The notes under the pieces were generated by a model. The model did no database searches, was not told the DNA's origin, and worked only from the letters and a program-made list of their open reading frames with translations. A stretch of DNA of 64,000 nt from Microcystis panniformis FACHB-1757 (GTDB lineage: Bacteria; Cyanobacteriota; Cyanobacteriia; Cyanobacteriales; Microcystaceae), in NCBI RefSeq assembly GCF_001264245.1, contig NZ_CP011339.1:1922001-1986000 (forward strand), given 5' to 3'. This document shows, one piece after another, positions 16,324 to 26,317 of the stretch. The stretch's first letter is position 1. Every line of letters starts with the position of its first letter. The translations under genes and the position numbers were made by a program.

Positions 16324-16608
16324 ATGGCAACATTTACAGAAAACGACCTCAAAGAATTAAAAGACTTTATTTTAGGACAATTCAAAGAAGTTAATAGCAA
16401 AATAGACAAGCTATCTGAAGAAGTGAATAACTTAAGAGTTGACCTAGCAAATGTTAAAGGAGAATTAACAGGTGTGAATAAACGCCTAGATAACTTGGAA
16501 TTTACTAATCGAACCATCTTTGTTGCTATTGTTACTGCACTAATGGCAGGATTGGTTAAGTTATTTTTCCCAAATTTTCCTATAAAGAAAAGAAAACGGG
16601 TTTTTTGA
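16324..16608 (+). CDS. Second copy of the XhlA-like coiled-coil/TM protein
   Basis: The 94-residue paralogue of the 13188 gene has a coiled coil at residues 1-66 with a single KIDKLSEEVNN unit, then the same membrane segment (RTIFVAIVTALMAGLVKLFF). It differs by loss of two 33-base units and by its tail, KKRKRVF, which is read from the palindromic repeat at 16591. The ribosome site GGAG and leader are the same as in copy 1. Confidence 0.7.
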   Translation: MATFTENDLKELKDFILGQFKEVNSKIDKLSEEVNNLRVDLANVKGELTGVNKRLDNLEFTNRTIFVAIVTALMAGLVKLFFPNFPIKKRKRVF

Positions 16609-16623
16609 AAAAACCCGTTTTCT
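16591..16623. terminator. Palindromic repeat as likely bidirectional terminator
   Basis: AGAAAACGGGTTTTTT/AAAAAACCCGTTTTCT hairpin between the convergent XhlA-like gene and ureC. It provides the stop codon of the former. Confidence 0.6.
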
Positions 16624-16633
16624 GAAATCGAAT

Positions 16634-18343
16634 TCAAAATAGGAAATAGCGCTGGGCCATGGGTAAAACCGTAGCCGGTTCACAGATTAATAATTCCCCG
16701 TCAGCACGCACTTCGTAGGTTTCGGGATTAACTTCCATGCGCGGTAAAGCGTCATTAAGCTTCATACTAGCCTTACTGATATTGCGCGTATTCGACACAG
16801 CCACGGCGGTTTTTTTCAGCTTTAACTTCTCAGGAATGCCCGCTTTCATAGCATATTTAGAAACAAATGTCAAGGAAGTTTTGGCGATCGCACCACCAAA
16901 AGAAGCAAACATGGGACGCATATAAACCGGTTGGGGTGTGGGAATACTGGCATTAGCATCGCCCATTTGCGCCCAGGCGATTAAACCGCCTTTCAGGACA
17001 ATTTCCGGTTTTACGCCAAAAAATGCCGGTTTCCAGAGAACCAAGTCGGCTAATTTGCCCACCTCGATGGAACCGACATAATCGGAGACACCATGGGTAA
17101 TAGCAGGATTAATCGTATATTTAGCAATATATCGTCTTGCTCGCAGATTATCATTCTCTCCCGTTTCCCCGGTCAGTCTGCCCCGTTGTACCCGCATTTT
17201 GTGGGCAGTTTGCCAAGTGCGGATAATTACTTCTCCCACCCGTCCCATCGCTTGAGAATCGGAGGAAATGATGCTAAAAGCCCCTAAATCGTGGAGAATA
17301 TCCTCGGCGGCAATAGTTTCCCGGCGGATGCGGGATTCAGCAAAGGCCACATCTTCGGGAATACTCCGGTCCAAATGATGACAAACCATCAACATATCGA
17401 GGTGTTCCTCTAAGGTATTCGTCGTATAGGGACGAGTGGGGTTAGTAGAGGAGGGTAAAACGTTCATTTCCCCGCAAACCCTGATAATATCGGGAGCATG
17501 ACCACCGCCGGCCCCTTCCGTGTGGTAGGTGTGAATGACGCGATTTTTAAAAGCGGCGATAGTGGCCTCAACAAAACCGGCCTCATTGAGAGTATCGGTA
17601 TGAATCGCCACCTGCACATCGTACTTATCGGCCACGCTTAAACAGGTATCAATGGCTGCCGGAGTGGTTCCCCAATCTTCATGGAGTTTTAAGCCAATTA
17701 CCCCCGCTTTTACCTGTTCCGCTAGTCCTTCCGGCTGACTGCTATTGCCTTTACCCAAAAAACCCAAATTCATCGGGAAAGCTTCGGCGGCCTCTAGCAT
17801 TCGATAGATGTTCCACTCCCCCGGGGTGCAGGTGGTGGCATTAGTTCCCGTCGCAGGTCCGGTCCCGCCACCAATCATTGTGGTAATCCCCGACGCAATC
17901 GCTGTCTCAATTTGTTGGGGACAGATAAAATGAATATGGGCATCAATCCCCCCTGCTGTCAAAATCATCCCTTCCCCGGCTAATGCCTCGGTAGCAGGAC
18001 CGATAATAATATCAACATTATCTTGAATGTGGGGATTGCCGGCTTTACCGATTTTATAAATTTTGCCGTCTTTAATGCCCACATCGGCTTTAACGATGCC
18101 CCACCAGTCGAGAATTAGGGCATTAGTAATCACCAAATCCACCGCCCCATCTTCCCTAGAAATGGGGGATTGGCCCATCCCATCGCGAATTACTTTACCG
18201 CCGCCGAATTTTACCTCATCGCCGTAGGTGGTGAAATCTTTTTCGACTTCGATAAATAATTCCGTGTCTGCCAGGCGAACTTTATCTCCGACGGTGGGGC
18301 CGTAGGTTTCTGCATAGGTGCGGCGATCGATGCGATAATTCAT
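16634..18343 (-). CDS. ureC: Urease subunit alpha
   Basis: UreC is the catalytic subunit of the nickel enzyme that hydrolyses urea to ammonia and CO2. The 569-residue product starts at ATG 18343 (MNYRIDRRTYAETYGPTVGDK). Nickel ligands are present: HIHF, the carbamylated Lys in GLKLHEDWG, HTDTLNE, and HTYHTEGAGGGHAPD. The flap CHHLDR and SSDSQAMGR (Asp ligand) are also there. ureA, ureB and accessory genes are not in the window; scattered urease genes are common in cyanobacteria. Confidence 0.97.
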   Translation of the reverse strand: MNYRIDRRTYAETYGPTVGDKVRLADTELFIEVEKDFTTYGDEVKFGGGKVIRDGMGQSPISREDGAVDLVITNALILDWWGIVKADVGIKDGKIYKIGKAGNPHIQDNVDIIIGPATEALAGEGMILTAGGIDAHIHFICPQQIETAIASGITTMIGGGTGPATGTNATTCTPGEWNIYRMLEAAEAFPMNLGFLGKGNSSQPEGLAEQVKAGVIGLKLHEDWGTTPAAIDTCLSVADKYDVQVAIHTDTLNEAGFVEATIAAFKNRVIHTYHTEGAGGGHAPDIIRVCGEMNVLPSSTNPTRPYTTNTLEEHLDMLMVCHHLDRSIPEDVAFAESRIRRETIAAEDILHDLGAFSIISSDSQAMGRVGEVIIRTWQTAHKMRVQRGRLTGETGENDNLRARRYIAKYTINPAITHGVSDYVGSIEVGKLADLVLWKPAFFGVKPEIVLKGGLIAWAQMGDANASIPTPQPVYMRPMFASFGGAIAKTSLTFVSKYAMKAGIPEKLKLKKTAVAVSNTRNISKASMKLNDALPRMEVNPETYEVRADGELLICEPATVLPMAQRYFLF

Positions 18344-18424
18344 AGGGGGAATTCTTGAAAATCGACATTGATCATACGATCGATTTTCCAGCAATTATCG
18401 CTTTTTAGGGATTTTCTTCCATTT

Positions 18425-19321
18425 TTAATCCGGCTCGTTTTCGAGGATTTCTTTGGCTTTCAGTAAAGCTTGGCGATGTTCTTCGGTGACGGTGGGATAT
18501 TTTAAACCAAGGGATTCTAGGGTGTGATAAATAACCGCCCCCACAGCTAAACGGGTAAACCATTTGCGATCAGCCGGGATAATATACCAAGGAGCCCATT
18601 CAGTACTGGTATGATTGAATACCTCCTCGTAGGCTTTCATGTAATCACCCCAAAAAGCTCTTTCTTTGACATCATTTTCAGAAAACTTCCAGTTTTTTTC
18701 AGGGCGATCAATTCTTTCCAAAAATCGTTTTTTCTGTTCTCCTTTAGAAACATTGAGAAAGAATTTCAGGACAATAACCCCATTGTTAACCAGATATTTT
18801 TCAAAATTATTAATCTCCTCAAAACGTCGCTGCCAAACTTTCTTGGTTCTGTCTTCTGGGGGGAGTTTTTGCCGTTCCAATAAATTTTGATGGACGCGCA
18901 CGACTAATAATTCTTCGTAGTAGGAACGATTAAAAATACCGATACGACCTCGCTCCGGTAAGGCTTTATAATATCGCCAGAGATAATCGTGATCTAGTTC
19001 TTCGGCCGAGGGTACTTTAAAGCTAAATACCTGACAGCCTTGGGGATTTAAGCCGGACATAACGTGCCTGATTGTACCATCTTTACCCGCCGCATCCATG
19101 GCTTGCAGATTAATTAACAGGGCATAGGTATCCTGGGCATAAAGTTTATCTTGAAACTCGGCCATTTTTTCGATCCCCTGTTGCAGCAGCAGCGTGGCAT
19201 CTTCTTTGGTAATGTAGTCTGGCTTAAACCCAGGATCGTAGTCTTTGTGTAGAGAAATTTCTTTACCCGGTGGCACGATTAAGGATTGTAAAAACGCTTG
19301 GCGATCAATTTTGCTGACCAT
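18425..19321 (-). CDS. ppk2: Polyphosphate kinase 2 family protein
   Basis: The 298-residue protein has the PPK2 Walker A QAMDAAGKDGTIRHVMSG, the region GIFNRSYYEELLVVRVH and the lid WQRRFEEINNFEKYL. PPK2 enzymes use polyphosphate to phosphorylate nucleotides; which nucleotide cannot be told from sequence alone. It lies upstream of ureC on the same strand with an 80-base gap, so co-transcription is possible. Confidence 0.92.
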   Translation of the reverse strand: MVSKIDRQAFLQSLIVPPGKEISLHKDYDPGFKPDYITKEDATLLLQQGIEKMAEFQDKLYAQDTYALLINLQAMDAAGKDGTIRHVMSGLNPQGCQVFSFKVPSAEELDHDYLWRYYKALPERGRIGIFNRSYYEELLVVRVHQNLLERQKLPPEDRTKKVWQRRFEEINNFEKYLVNNGVIVLKFFLNVSKGEQKKRFLERIDRPEKNWKFSENDVKERAFWGDYMKAYEEVFNHTSTEWAPWYIIPADRKWFTRLAVGAVIYHTLESLGLKYPTVTEEHRQALLKAKEILENEPD

Positions 19322-19499
19322 GCTCTTCTCCTTGATTGTTTTGACCCTTAAGATTACATTGTAGCACTTTTGCTCGGAAAATATCTAACTCTTGAACCGG
19401 CGAGTCAAGGATGAACTGGCAGAAATGACCTAGAAACAAGTATATTTAAATATTCGATTTTAGCTACTCCTCATCTGACGAGAAAGTAAAGAATAATTT

Positions 19500-19841
19500 T
19501 TAGGCGATCGCAAATTCGGTAAACTGACGCACTTCGGGAGGTTGAAAAGCTAAAACTATCTCACTGCTGGGAATTCCTAAGCGCATTAATTCCGTGGCGA
19601 TACCTGCTTCTGTCCAATCTTCTTCAATATAAATTTTGTCATTTTTTAGACGAAGATAAACGGAAATTGCTTTAATTCGTTTGCCATTTTTCCAGCCAAT
19701 ATTAAACCAAAGATATTGGTTTCTATCATCGTCAAATATCAATATTTCTTCTAGGTCTTGATCGGGTACTTGTGAGGAAATTTCTGCATATTCTATGAGA
19801 ATTTTCTTGATTATATTTTGATAACAATTTAGTTTATCCAT
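19500..19841 (-). CDS. XisI family protein
   Basis: The 113-residue XisI homologue has MDKLNCYQNIIKKIL, LIFDDDRNQYLWFNIGW and FQPPEVRQ. It is distantly related to the XisI at 8340, and XisH is again absent. A 178-base gap to ppk2 and a 165-base gap to the next gene hold nothing recognisable. Confidence 0.85.
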   Translation of the reverse strand: MDKLNCYQNIIKKILIEYAEISSQVPDQDLEEILIFDDDRNQYLWFNIGWKNGKRIKAISVYLRLKNDKIYIEEDWTEAGIATELMRLGIPSSEIVLAFQPPEVRQFTEFAIA

Positions 19842-20006
19842 TGAACTATTCCCTCCTGATTAGTGTCAACAATTAACAATAAAATTTGATACTTTTGCAA
19901 GATTATTTGTATGGCAGCTTGAGCGAAAAACTTTTCATAAATTTCTTGTCCGATTAAAAAAATAAAGAAATTAATACATACAAGATATCTATTACAATTT
20001 CAACAA

Positions 20007-20972
20007 TTAATCTCGAAAATTGTCCGAACCACAGGTAAGACATGTACCATCATCAGGATCTATGACATTACCCAGACAATCTTCAGCTGTGCAATCTTCC
20101 CGCAATACTTCATAAGATTCATTACATACAAGGCAATAAATAGTGTTGCTAGTTGGTTCATTAGGTATTAGTTGAGCTAATCTTGGAATCTGTTCGTCTT
20201 CGTAATCTTCCCTAAAACCACTATAACAACTAGGACAGAAATAACGTCTTATTTTTTTATTAAAATTAAAATATTTATTATTTCCTGAAGGTGTTAATAA
20301 ATCAATTACAAGGTTTATTTCTAAAGCCAGCCAATTATATAATTCTCTGGTTTCAGAGCTATATAGAACAGATTCAGGTTCATTTTGAATGAATTGTCCT
20401 CGAATTTTTATCCACGAGTTTGGCTCTATCAAATAATGACAAATTTCTAGAATTTCAACAAACAGATCTTTAATTTTTATATATAATTCAGGATCTACAG
20501 TGTGCATAATTATATTTCGCTTGCTTCTCAAATCTTCAAATCTTTGTCGAAAGTTATCTGGTAATCGACCAGTCGATACGGTATTATAAACTTTGACTAA
20601 ATCCTGTGCATCAATTGTTTTAAATTCACTAAAACGGATATTGCGCTCATGAGATTTACTGGGATAATTACTCGGATATCCTGAAATTAGTAAATACGGG
20701 CTAACTGTAGCAATATTACCTTTTAAGAGAAATTCGGTTCCTTGTTGAATAAGGGAAAGGGCTGTACTCAATGGACGTTGTGCTTGTTTCCAATATTGCT
20801 CAGATGACAATTGATCGATTACTTCTTCATTCTCATCGCTATAATACACATTATAAAAATATTCCGCATTCTTAAGTTTTGTAGATAAACTTATCAGCGT
20901 ATCCCAAGCCAGATTTAAAAAATCAATGCCAGCGGATTTAAAATCATCTCCAGTCGGTACATCTATAATCAT
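20007..20972 (-). CDS. HEPN-like protein with C-terminal zinc ribbons
   Basis: The 321-residue protein has an all-helical N-terminal part (1-200) with LRSKRNIIMH, matching the R-x4-H signature of HEPN ribonuclease folds, and STALSLIQQGTEFLLKG in the preceding helix. The C-terminus (about 245-321) has four cysteine pairs: CPSC, CLVC, CTAEDC and CLTC, suggesting two zinc ribbons. HEPN proteins act in TA and defence systems. No MNT nucleotidyltransferase partner is adjacent. Function unassigned; the HEPN call is from motif and fold type only. Confidence 0.55.
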   Translation of the reverse strand: MIIDVPTGDDFKSAGIDFLNLAWDTLISLSTKLKNAEYFYNVYYSDENEEVIDQLSSEQYWKQAQRPLSTALSLIQQGTEFLLKGNIATVSPYLLISGYPSNYPSKSHERNIRFSEFKTIDAQDLVKVYNTVSTGRLPDNFRQRFEDLRSKRNIIMHTVDPELYIKIKDLFVEILEICHYLIEPNSWIKIRGQFIQNEPESVLYSSETRELYNWLALEINLVIDLLTPSGNNKYFNFNKKIRRYFCPSCYSGFREDYEDEQIPRLAQLIPNEPTSNTIYCLVCNESYEVLREDCTAEDCLGNVIDPDDGTCLTCGSDNFRD

Positions 20973-21103
20973 AATTTTTCGTACTCACTTTTATCATTTC
21001 ATTTAAGGCGATTTATTGGTAAATGAGATTGTGTGGCTTTTCATCCCGCTCAAAATGATAGCGAACTTTTTTATTGTGTGGCTTGTACCCGAACTAAACT
21101 TGA

Positions 21104-21370
21104 CTATACTTTGTGAGCCTCCGCATAAATCCGTAAAGCGGCGGACATTTTTTGTTCACAATCCTCGCCCTGTGATTGAAACCAAGCTAGGGTTTCGGGA
21201 TCTACTTGAACAAGAACATTTACTTTCTCTACAGGTTTCCACCACCGCGATTTACTAAAAAACTCCTCGGTTAAGGGCGGAATATCGGATGTGTCGATTT
21301 CCTCTTCCGTAAGAGCGTCAACTTTCTCCCAATTCGTCTCGGAGGTATTGTTCATATCGTTTTCGTTCAT
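21104..21370 (-). CDS. brnA: BrnA-family antitoxin
   Basis: About 88 residues with WEKVDALTEEEIDTSDIPPLTEEFFSK and the C-terminal ribbon-helix-helix-like VNVLVQVDPETLAWFQSQG. BrnA binds operator DNA and neutralises BrnT. Start 21370 or 21355; both overlap the end of brnT by 38-53 bases, the normal toxin-first order. Confidence 0.88.
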   Translation of the reverse strand: MNENDMNNTSETNWEKVDALTEEEIDTSDIPPLTEEFFSKSRWWKPVEKVNVLVQVDPETLAWFQSQGEDCEQKMSAALRIYAEAHKV

Positions 21371-21611
21371 AGGGTAAAGCTTTACGAAGTGAAATAATAC
21401 GAATTGTATCTCTACTCGGTTCTGTAAAAACGACAACTACCACTCGGCCATCGAGCGTACCGATTCCTATCAATCGATCTTCGCCATAATTTTCTCGTTC
21501 GTCAAGGGAAACTCGAATGGGATGTTCAAATATCCGCTGCGCGTCCGCGAAGTCTAGATCGTGCTTGATGATATTCGCTCGGTTCTTTTGTCGATCCCAC
21601 TCGAATTTCAT
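21318..21611 (-). CDS. brnT: BrnT-family RNase toxin
   Basis: The 97-residue protein has MKFEWDRQKNRANIIKHDLDFADAQRIFE, then GIGTLDGRVVVVVFTEPSRDTIRIISLRKA, the RelE-like fold of BrnT, a ribonuclease toxin induced by stress. Complete and in an operon with brnA. Confidence 0.93.
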   Translation of the reverse strand: MKFEWDRQKNRANIIKHDLDFADAQRIFEHPIRVSLDERENYGEDRLIGIGTLDGRVVVVVFTEPSRDTIRIISLRKALPYERKRYEQYLRDELGES

Positions 21612-21750
21612 ATTTTTATTTTATCGAGTTGTCATTCCGTATATCGAAAAAAATCCTATAATTGTCGAAAATTCGATCGTTAGAGGGGTCATCTTGATCG
21701 AAATCAAAAGAAATCTTTCGCCTCGATCGAAATGACCCATAACCGGTCAA

Positions 21751-24359
21751 CTAACTCAAAACACCAGAAGGAATCCCTAAGATATCCTCAATTTTAGGTA
21801 AATCTTCTAGGGGAATTACCCGGCCTTCATCCTCAAAACCAGCGATTTCATTAAAGTTCAAATAGCGGTATAAATCGCCAGCAAAAGGATTAATTTTCTC
21901 GGTGACAATTGCCAGGTATTCCTCGACGGTGGGAATGCGTCCCAGCAGCGCACAAACCGCCGCTAATTCGGCGGAACCGAGATAGACTCGCGCATCTTTT
22001 CCCATGCGATTATTGAAGTTACGAGTCGAGGTAGAAAATACCGTCGCTCTGTCTTCAACCCGCGCTTGATTACCCATACAAAGGGAACATCCCGGCATCT
22101 CGGTACGCGCCCCAGAAGCGGCAAAAATGCCATACATTCCCTCATCGCGCAATTGTTTTTCATCCATGCGGGTGGGGGGACAAATCCACAGTTTAGCCTT
22201 AGCAACTCCTGCTCCTTCTAATATCTTAGCGGCGGCGCGATAATGACCGATATTAGTCATACAAGAACCGATGAACACCTCATCAATTTTATCCCCGGCG
22301 CATTCCGACATTAACTTGATATTATCGGGGTCATTGGGTGCGGCAACAATTGGTTCTTTAATCTCGTTTAAGTTGACGGTGATAATATCCGCATATTCGG
22401 CATCCTTATCAGCCTCCATCAGGACGGGATTAGCTAACCATTGTTCCATTTTTGCTACCCGACGCAGGATAGTTTTAGCATCACTATAACCCCGGGCCGC
22501 CATATTCTTTAACAGGGCTACATTAGAGCGTAAATATTCCGCCACTGTTTCCGTACTTAACTTAATCGTACAACCAGCGCAGGAACGTTCCGCCGTGGCA
22601 TCGGTTAACTCAAAAGCCTGTTCTAATTTCAAATCCGGCAGCCCTTCCATCTCCATAATGCGACCGTTAAAAACATTTTTTTTGTTCTGTTTTTCCACGG
22701 TTAATTTACCCTCTTGGATGGCAACGTAGGGAATAGCATTAACAATATCGCGCAGAGTTACACCGGGTTGTAATTCCCCCGTAAAACGCACTAAAACCGA
22801 TTCTGGCATATCCAAAGGCATTACTCCCAAAGCGGCGGCAAATGCCACTAAACCCGACCCCGCAGGAAAGGAAATTCCCAGGGGAAAACGAGTATGAGAA
22901 TCGCCTCCAGTCCCCACCGTATCCGGCAATAACATCCGATTTAACCAGGAGTGAATAATGCCATCTCCCGGACGTAAAGCCACCCCACCCCGGGTAGAGA
23001 AAAAGTCCGGTAATTGGTGATGAGTTTGAATATCAACCGGTTTGGGATAGGCTGCCGTGTGACAGAAACTCTGCATGACTAAATCGGCGCTAAAACCTAA
23101 ACAGGCTAACTCTTTTAACTCGTCTCTGGTCATCGGGCCGGTGGTATCCTGAGACCCTACCGTGGTCATAATTGGGTCACAGGAAGTACCCGGCCGCACT
23201 CCGGGTAAACCGCAAGCTTTGCCGACCATTTTTTGCGCTAGGGTGTAACCTTTACCGGTGTCATTAGGCATAGTGGGACGAGTAAATAGGGTACTAGCCT
23301 CAAGTCCCAAGGCGTGACGGGTTTTATCCGTGAGACTGCGACCGATTAATAGGGGAATACGACCGCCGGCGCGCACTTCATCCAGAATTGTCTCAGGTTT
23401 GAGGCTAAAGGTGCTAATAGTTGCGCCCGCTTCGTTGGTGATTTTGCCTTCGTAGGGATAGATTTTAATCACATCCCCCGTGTTCATTTGGCTAACATCG
23501 CATTCAATCGGTAAAGCGCCGGAATCTTCAGCAGTATTAAAGAAGATAGGGGCGATTTTACTGCCTAAAATATAGCCACCAGCACGTTTATTAGGTACAA
23601 AGGGAATATCATCGCCAATATGCCAGAGAACCGAGTTAATTGCCGATTTTCGGCTGGAACCAGTCCCAACCACATCCCCCACATAGGCGACCGGATGACC
23701 TAATTTTTTCAATTCGGCAATGGTTTCTAGGGACCCGGGTTGACGGGTTTCTAACATTACCAAAGCATGGAGGGGAATATCGGGCCGGGTGGTGGCATGG
23801 GGAGCGGGAGATAGGTCATCTGTATTGGTTTCTCCGGGTACTTTGAAGACGGTGACGGTAATTTCTTTAGCAAGTTTCGGTTTAGCGATAAACCAAGCGC
23901 CATTGGCCCAAGCATCGATAACCTGTTTAGCATAGGGATTGGTGTCGGATAATTCCAAAACCTCGTTAAATGCGTCGAATACTAGCAGGGTTTTACTTAA
24001 AGCGCTGGCAGCAGCGGCGGCGATATTAATATCTCTGGATTTCAGCAGTTCAATCAGAGAATGAACGTTATAACCACCGACCATGGTTCCCAGTAAGCTA
24101 ACCGCACCCTGAGCGGAGATAACGCTAGATTTTATTTCACCTTTGGCAATTCCTGTTAAAAATCCCGCTTTAACGTAGGCCGCTTCATCAACTCCGGGGG
24201 AACACGGTCACGCAGCAGGGTCAGCAATTCTCCCTTGAGTTCTTCGGACGGATTTTTGAGTATTTCGCATAATTCCGCCGTTTGTTGAGCATTGAGGGGA
24301 AGGGGAGGGATACCTAATTTCGCTCGGTCGGCAACGTGCTGATGATACGCTTCTAACAT
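21751..24359 (-). pseudogene. acnB: Aconitate hydratase B, split by a one-base frameshift
   Basis: AcnB interconverts citrate and isocitrate in the TCA cycle. The N-terminus (MLEAYHQHVADRAKLGIPPLPL) lies at 24156-24359 and the remainder, about 777 residues, follows in another frame to 21751. The iron-sulfur cysteines are present (CAGCTI and GCSLCMGNQ). The frames join if one G is added to the CCCCCGG run at 24195-24200, which would restore RVPPGVDEAAYVKAGF. Cyanobacteria normally have only this aconitase, so loss would be costly. A sequence error is more likely than a real mutation. Confidence 0.85.
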
Positions 24360-24518
24360 AGGTCGATTTTCTCCTAGTCTTCACTTGTGACGGTTTCTTC
24401 CTAGGTTAATGGATTTTTGCTAGTCTCGGAATTTCTCGGTTAGCGAGACATGACTTTATTGTGCGATTTCCATAAAATGAGAAAATAGCGATCGATTGAC
24501 TATATTAAGGCGTAGATA

Positions 24519-25196
24519 ATGGCTATCACCGATTCTGATCTAGATTTAGCACAATATATCGACCATTCTCTCCTCATCCCCACCGCCACCCGTGAACAAT
24601 TAGAGGCTTACTGTCAACAGGCCGAACAATATCGTTTTCCCACCGTCTGCGTTTATCCCGCTGCCGTTAAGCAAGCTGTGCAGTTACTCCACGGCAAAAA
24701 AACTTTAGTTTCTACCGTGATTGGTTTTCCCGCAGGGGCCACTACCTCCGCAGTTAAACGTTATGAGGCTTTAGAAGCTGTAGATAATGGTGCCAAGGAG
24801 TTAGATGTGGTTATTAATCTCGGTTGGCTAAAAGATGGGAAATCTGAGCAATTATTCCAAGAAATTGCTAGTATTTGTCAGGAAGCTGGCCAGACGGTAA
24901 AAGCGATTCTGGAAACCTCGCAACTGACGGACACCGAGAAACGTTTAGCGGCGGAAATTTGCATGGATGCAGGAGTCAGTTATCTAAAAACCAGTACCGG
25001 CTGGTTTGGAGGAGCAACGGTTAGCGATGTCAAGTTTCTCAAGGAAATTAGCAAAGGCCGGGTAGGAATTAAAGCATCCGGCGGAATTCGCACCCTAGAA
25101 CAAGCACTCGCTCTTATCCAGGCCGGGGCCACTCGTCTGGGAACTTCCCGCGGTGTCGATTTAGTCCGTCAGCAAAAAGCTGCTTTTGAGGAGTAA
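24519..25196 (+). CDS. deoC: Deoxyribose-phosphate aldolase
   Basis: DeoC splits deoxyribose 5-phosphate into glyceraldehyde 3-phosphate and acetaldehyde. The 225-residue product has IDHSLL, ELDVVINLG, the Schiff-base lysine in YLKTSTGW and the second active-site lysine in GIKASGGI. It is divergent from acnB. Confidence 0.95.
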   Translation: MAITDSDLDLAQYIDHSLLIPTATREQLEAYCQQAEQYRFPTVCVYPAAVKQAVQLLHGKKTLVSTVIGFPAGATTSAVKRYEALEAVDNGAKELDVVINLGWLKDGKSEQLFQEIASICQEAGQTVKAILETSQLTDTEKRLAAEICMDAGVSYLKTSTGWFGGATVSDVKFLKEISKGRVGIKASGGIRTLEQALALIQAGATRLGTSRGVDLVRQQKAAFEE

Positions 25197-25500
25197 TACT
25201 AAATCCTGTTTAAAAGGTATAGGAAAGTGGGGTAGTGGGGTAGTGGGGTGTGGGGTGTGGGGTGTAGGGTGTGGGGTGTAGGGTGTGGGGTGTGGGGTGT
25301 GGGGAAGTGGGGAAGTGGGGAAGTGGGGTGTGGGGAGAATAAATAAAAAATAATCTCCTGAATCCTGTCTCCTGTCTCCTGTCTCCTGACTCCTGACTCC
25401 TGAATCCTGACTCCTGACTCCTGAATCCTGACTCCTGAATCCTGTCTCCTGAATCCTGACAGCTAAAATGATGACTGACATTCAATAAAAATAAGGGGGT
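25197..25500. repeat. Low-complexity intergenic arrays
   Basis: A family repeat ATACTAAATCCTGTTTAAAA at 25197 is followed by GTGGGGT/GTAGGGT arrays (about 25216-25336) and CTCCTGT/CTCCTGA/ATCCTGA heptamers (about 25358-25460). These are simple-sequence repeats, not CRISPR. AGGGGG at about 25493 may be the ribosome site of the next gene. Confidence 0.75.
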
Positions 25501-25504
25501 TTAT

Positions 25505-26257
25505 TTGCCGATAATTCGCTGTGGTAATCGAGAATTTAGAGATATTCAAGGGATTGTTTTTGATAAGGACGGTACGCTAGAGGATTCGCGAGCTTTCTGG
25601 TACGATCGAGCTATAGCCCGGGTACAAGCCATTGAATCGCAAATCCCTGGTTTAGAGTCTTTATTAACTAAAACTTTCGGTATTGGGGCAAATAGTCTCA
25701 ATCCTGCTGGTTTAATGGCAGTGGGCAGCCGCAGAGATAATCATATCGTCGCTGCCGGTTGTATTGCTTCCACCGGCCGGGATTGGTTAACGGCCATGGC
25801 GATCGCAAAAGCGGCCTTCCAAGCGGCCGATGAAAAGGTTCCCCCCCGCTTAAATCCCCTCTATCCCCAATGTTTAGAAGTAATTCGTTATCTGCACGCG
25901 GCCGGTTTACAATTGGCGATTCTTTCCTCCGATACCACAGCACGAGTTGAGCAATTTGTCAAGGAAAATCACCTATTAAATTATATTAAAATTGTTCGGG
26001 GATGCGATCGAGGTTTAAGTAAACCCGATCCCTTATTATTACAAGAAACCTGTCAAGCTTTGGGGACCGCAGTGGACAAAACCCTGATGGTAGGGGACAC
26101 TAGGGCCGATTGGGAAATGGCTAAACAGGCAAAATCAGCAGCAGCGATCGCAATTAGTTGGCAACCGGAAAACCATCAAGATTTACAATTAGCTGATGTG
26201 GTCATTAGAGAACTGACTGCCATCTCGGTTATCAGAGGCGAATTTTCAGTTCACTGA
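25505..26257 (+). CDS. HAD-family hydrolase
   Basis: The 250-residue protein has all HAD motifs: FDKDGTL (nucleophile Asp), LSSDT, SKPDP (Lys) and VGDTRADWEMA. Probably a small-molecule phosphatase. The start is TTG 25505, placed by AGGGGG just upstream; no ATG is suitably placed. hisG follows 60 bases later. Confidence 0.88.
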   Translation: MPIIRCGNREFRDIQGIVFDKDGTLEDSRAFWYDRAIARVQAIESQIPGLESLLTKTFGIGANSLNPAGLMAVGSRRDNHIVAAGCIASTGRDWLTAMAIAKAAFQAADEKVPPRLNPLYPQCLEVIRYLHAAGLQLAILSSDTTARVEQFVKENHLLNYIKIVRGCDRGLSKPDPLLLQETCQALGTAVDKTLMVGDTRADWEMAKQAKSAAAIAISWQPENHQDLQLADVVIRELTAISVIRGEFSVH

Positions 26258-26317
26258 TTACTGATTACTGTTTACTGTTCACTGAAAAACCCCACTTCCC
26301 AATTCATAATTCCCTCT

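Noticed and set aside
16634..18343. Isolated ureC as a sign of urease loss
   Set aside because: The gene is complete with all nickel ligands, and dispersed urease genes are common in cyanobacteria.
25216..25460. Short regular repeats resembling a small CRISPR
   Set aside because: They are 7-base simple-sequence arrays without spacers, and no cas gene is near.
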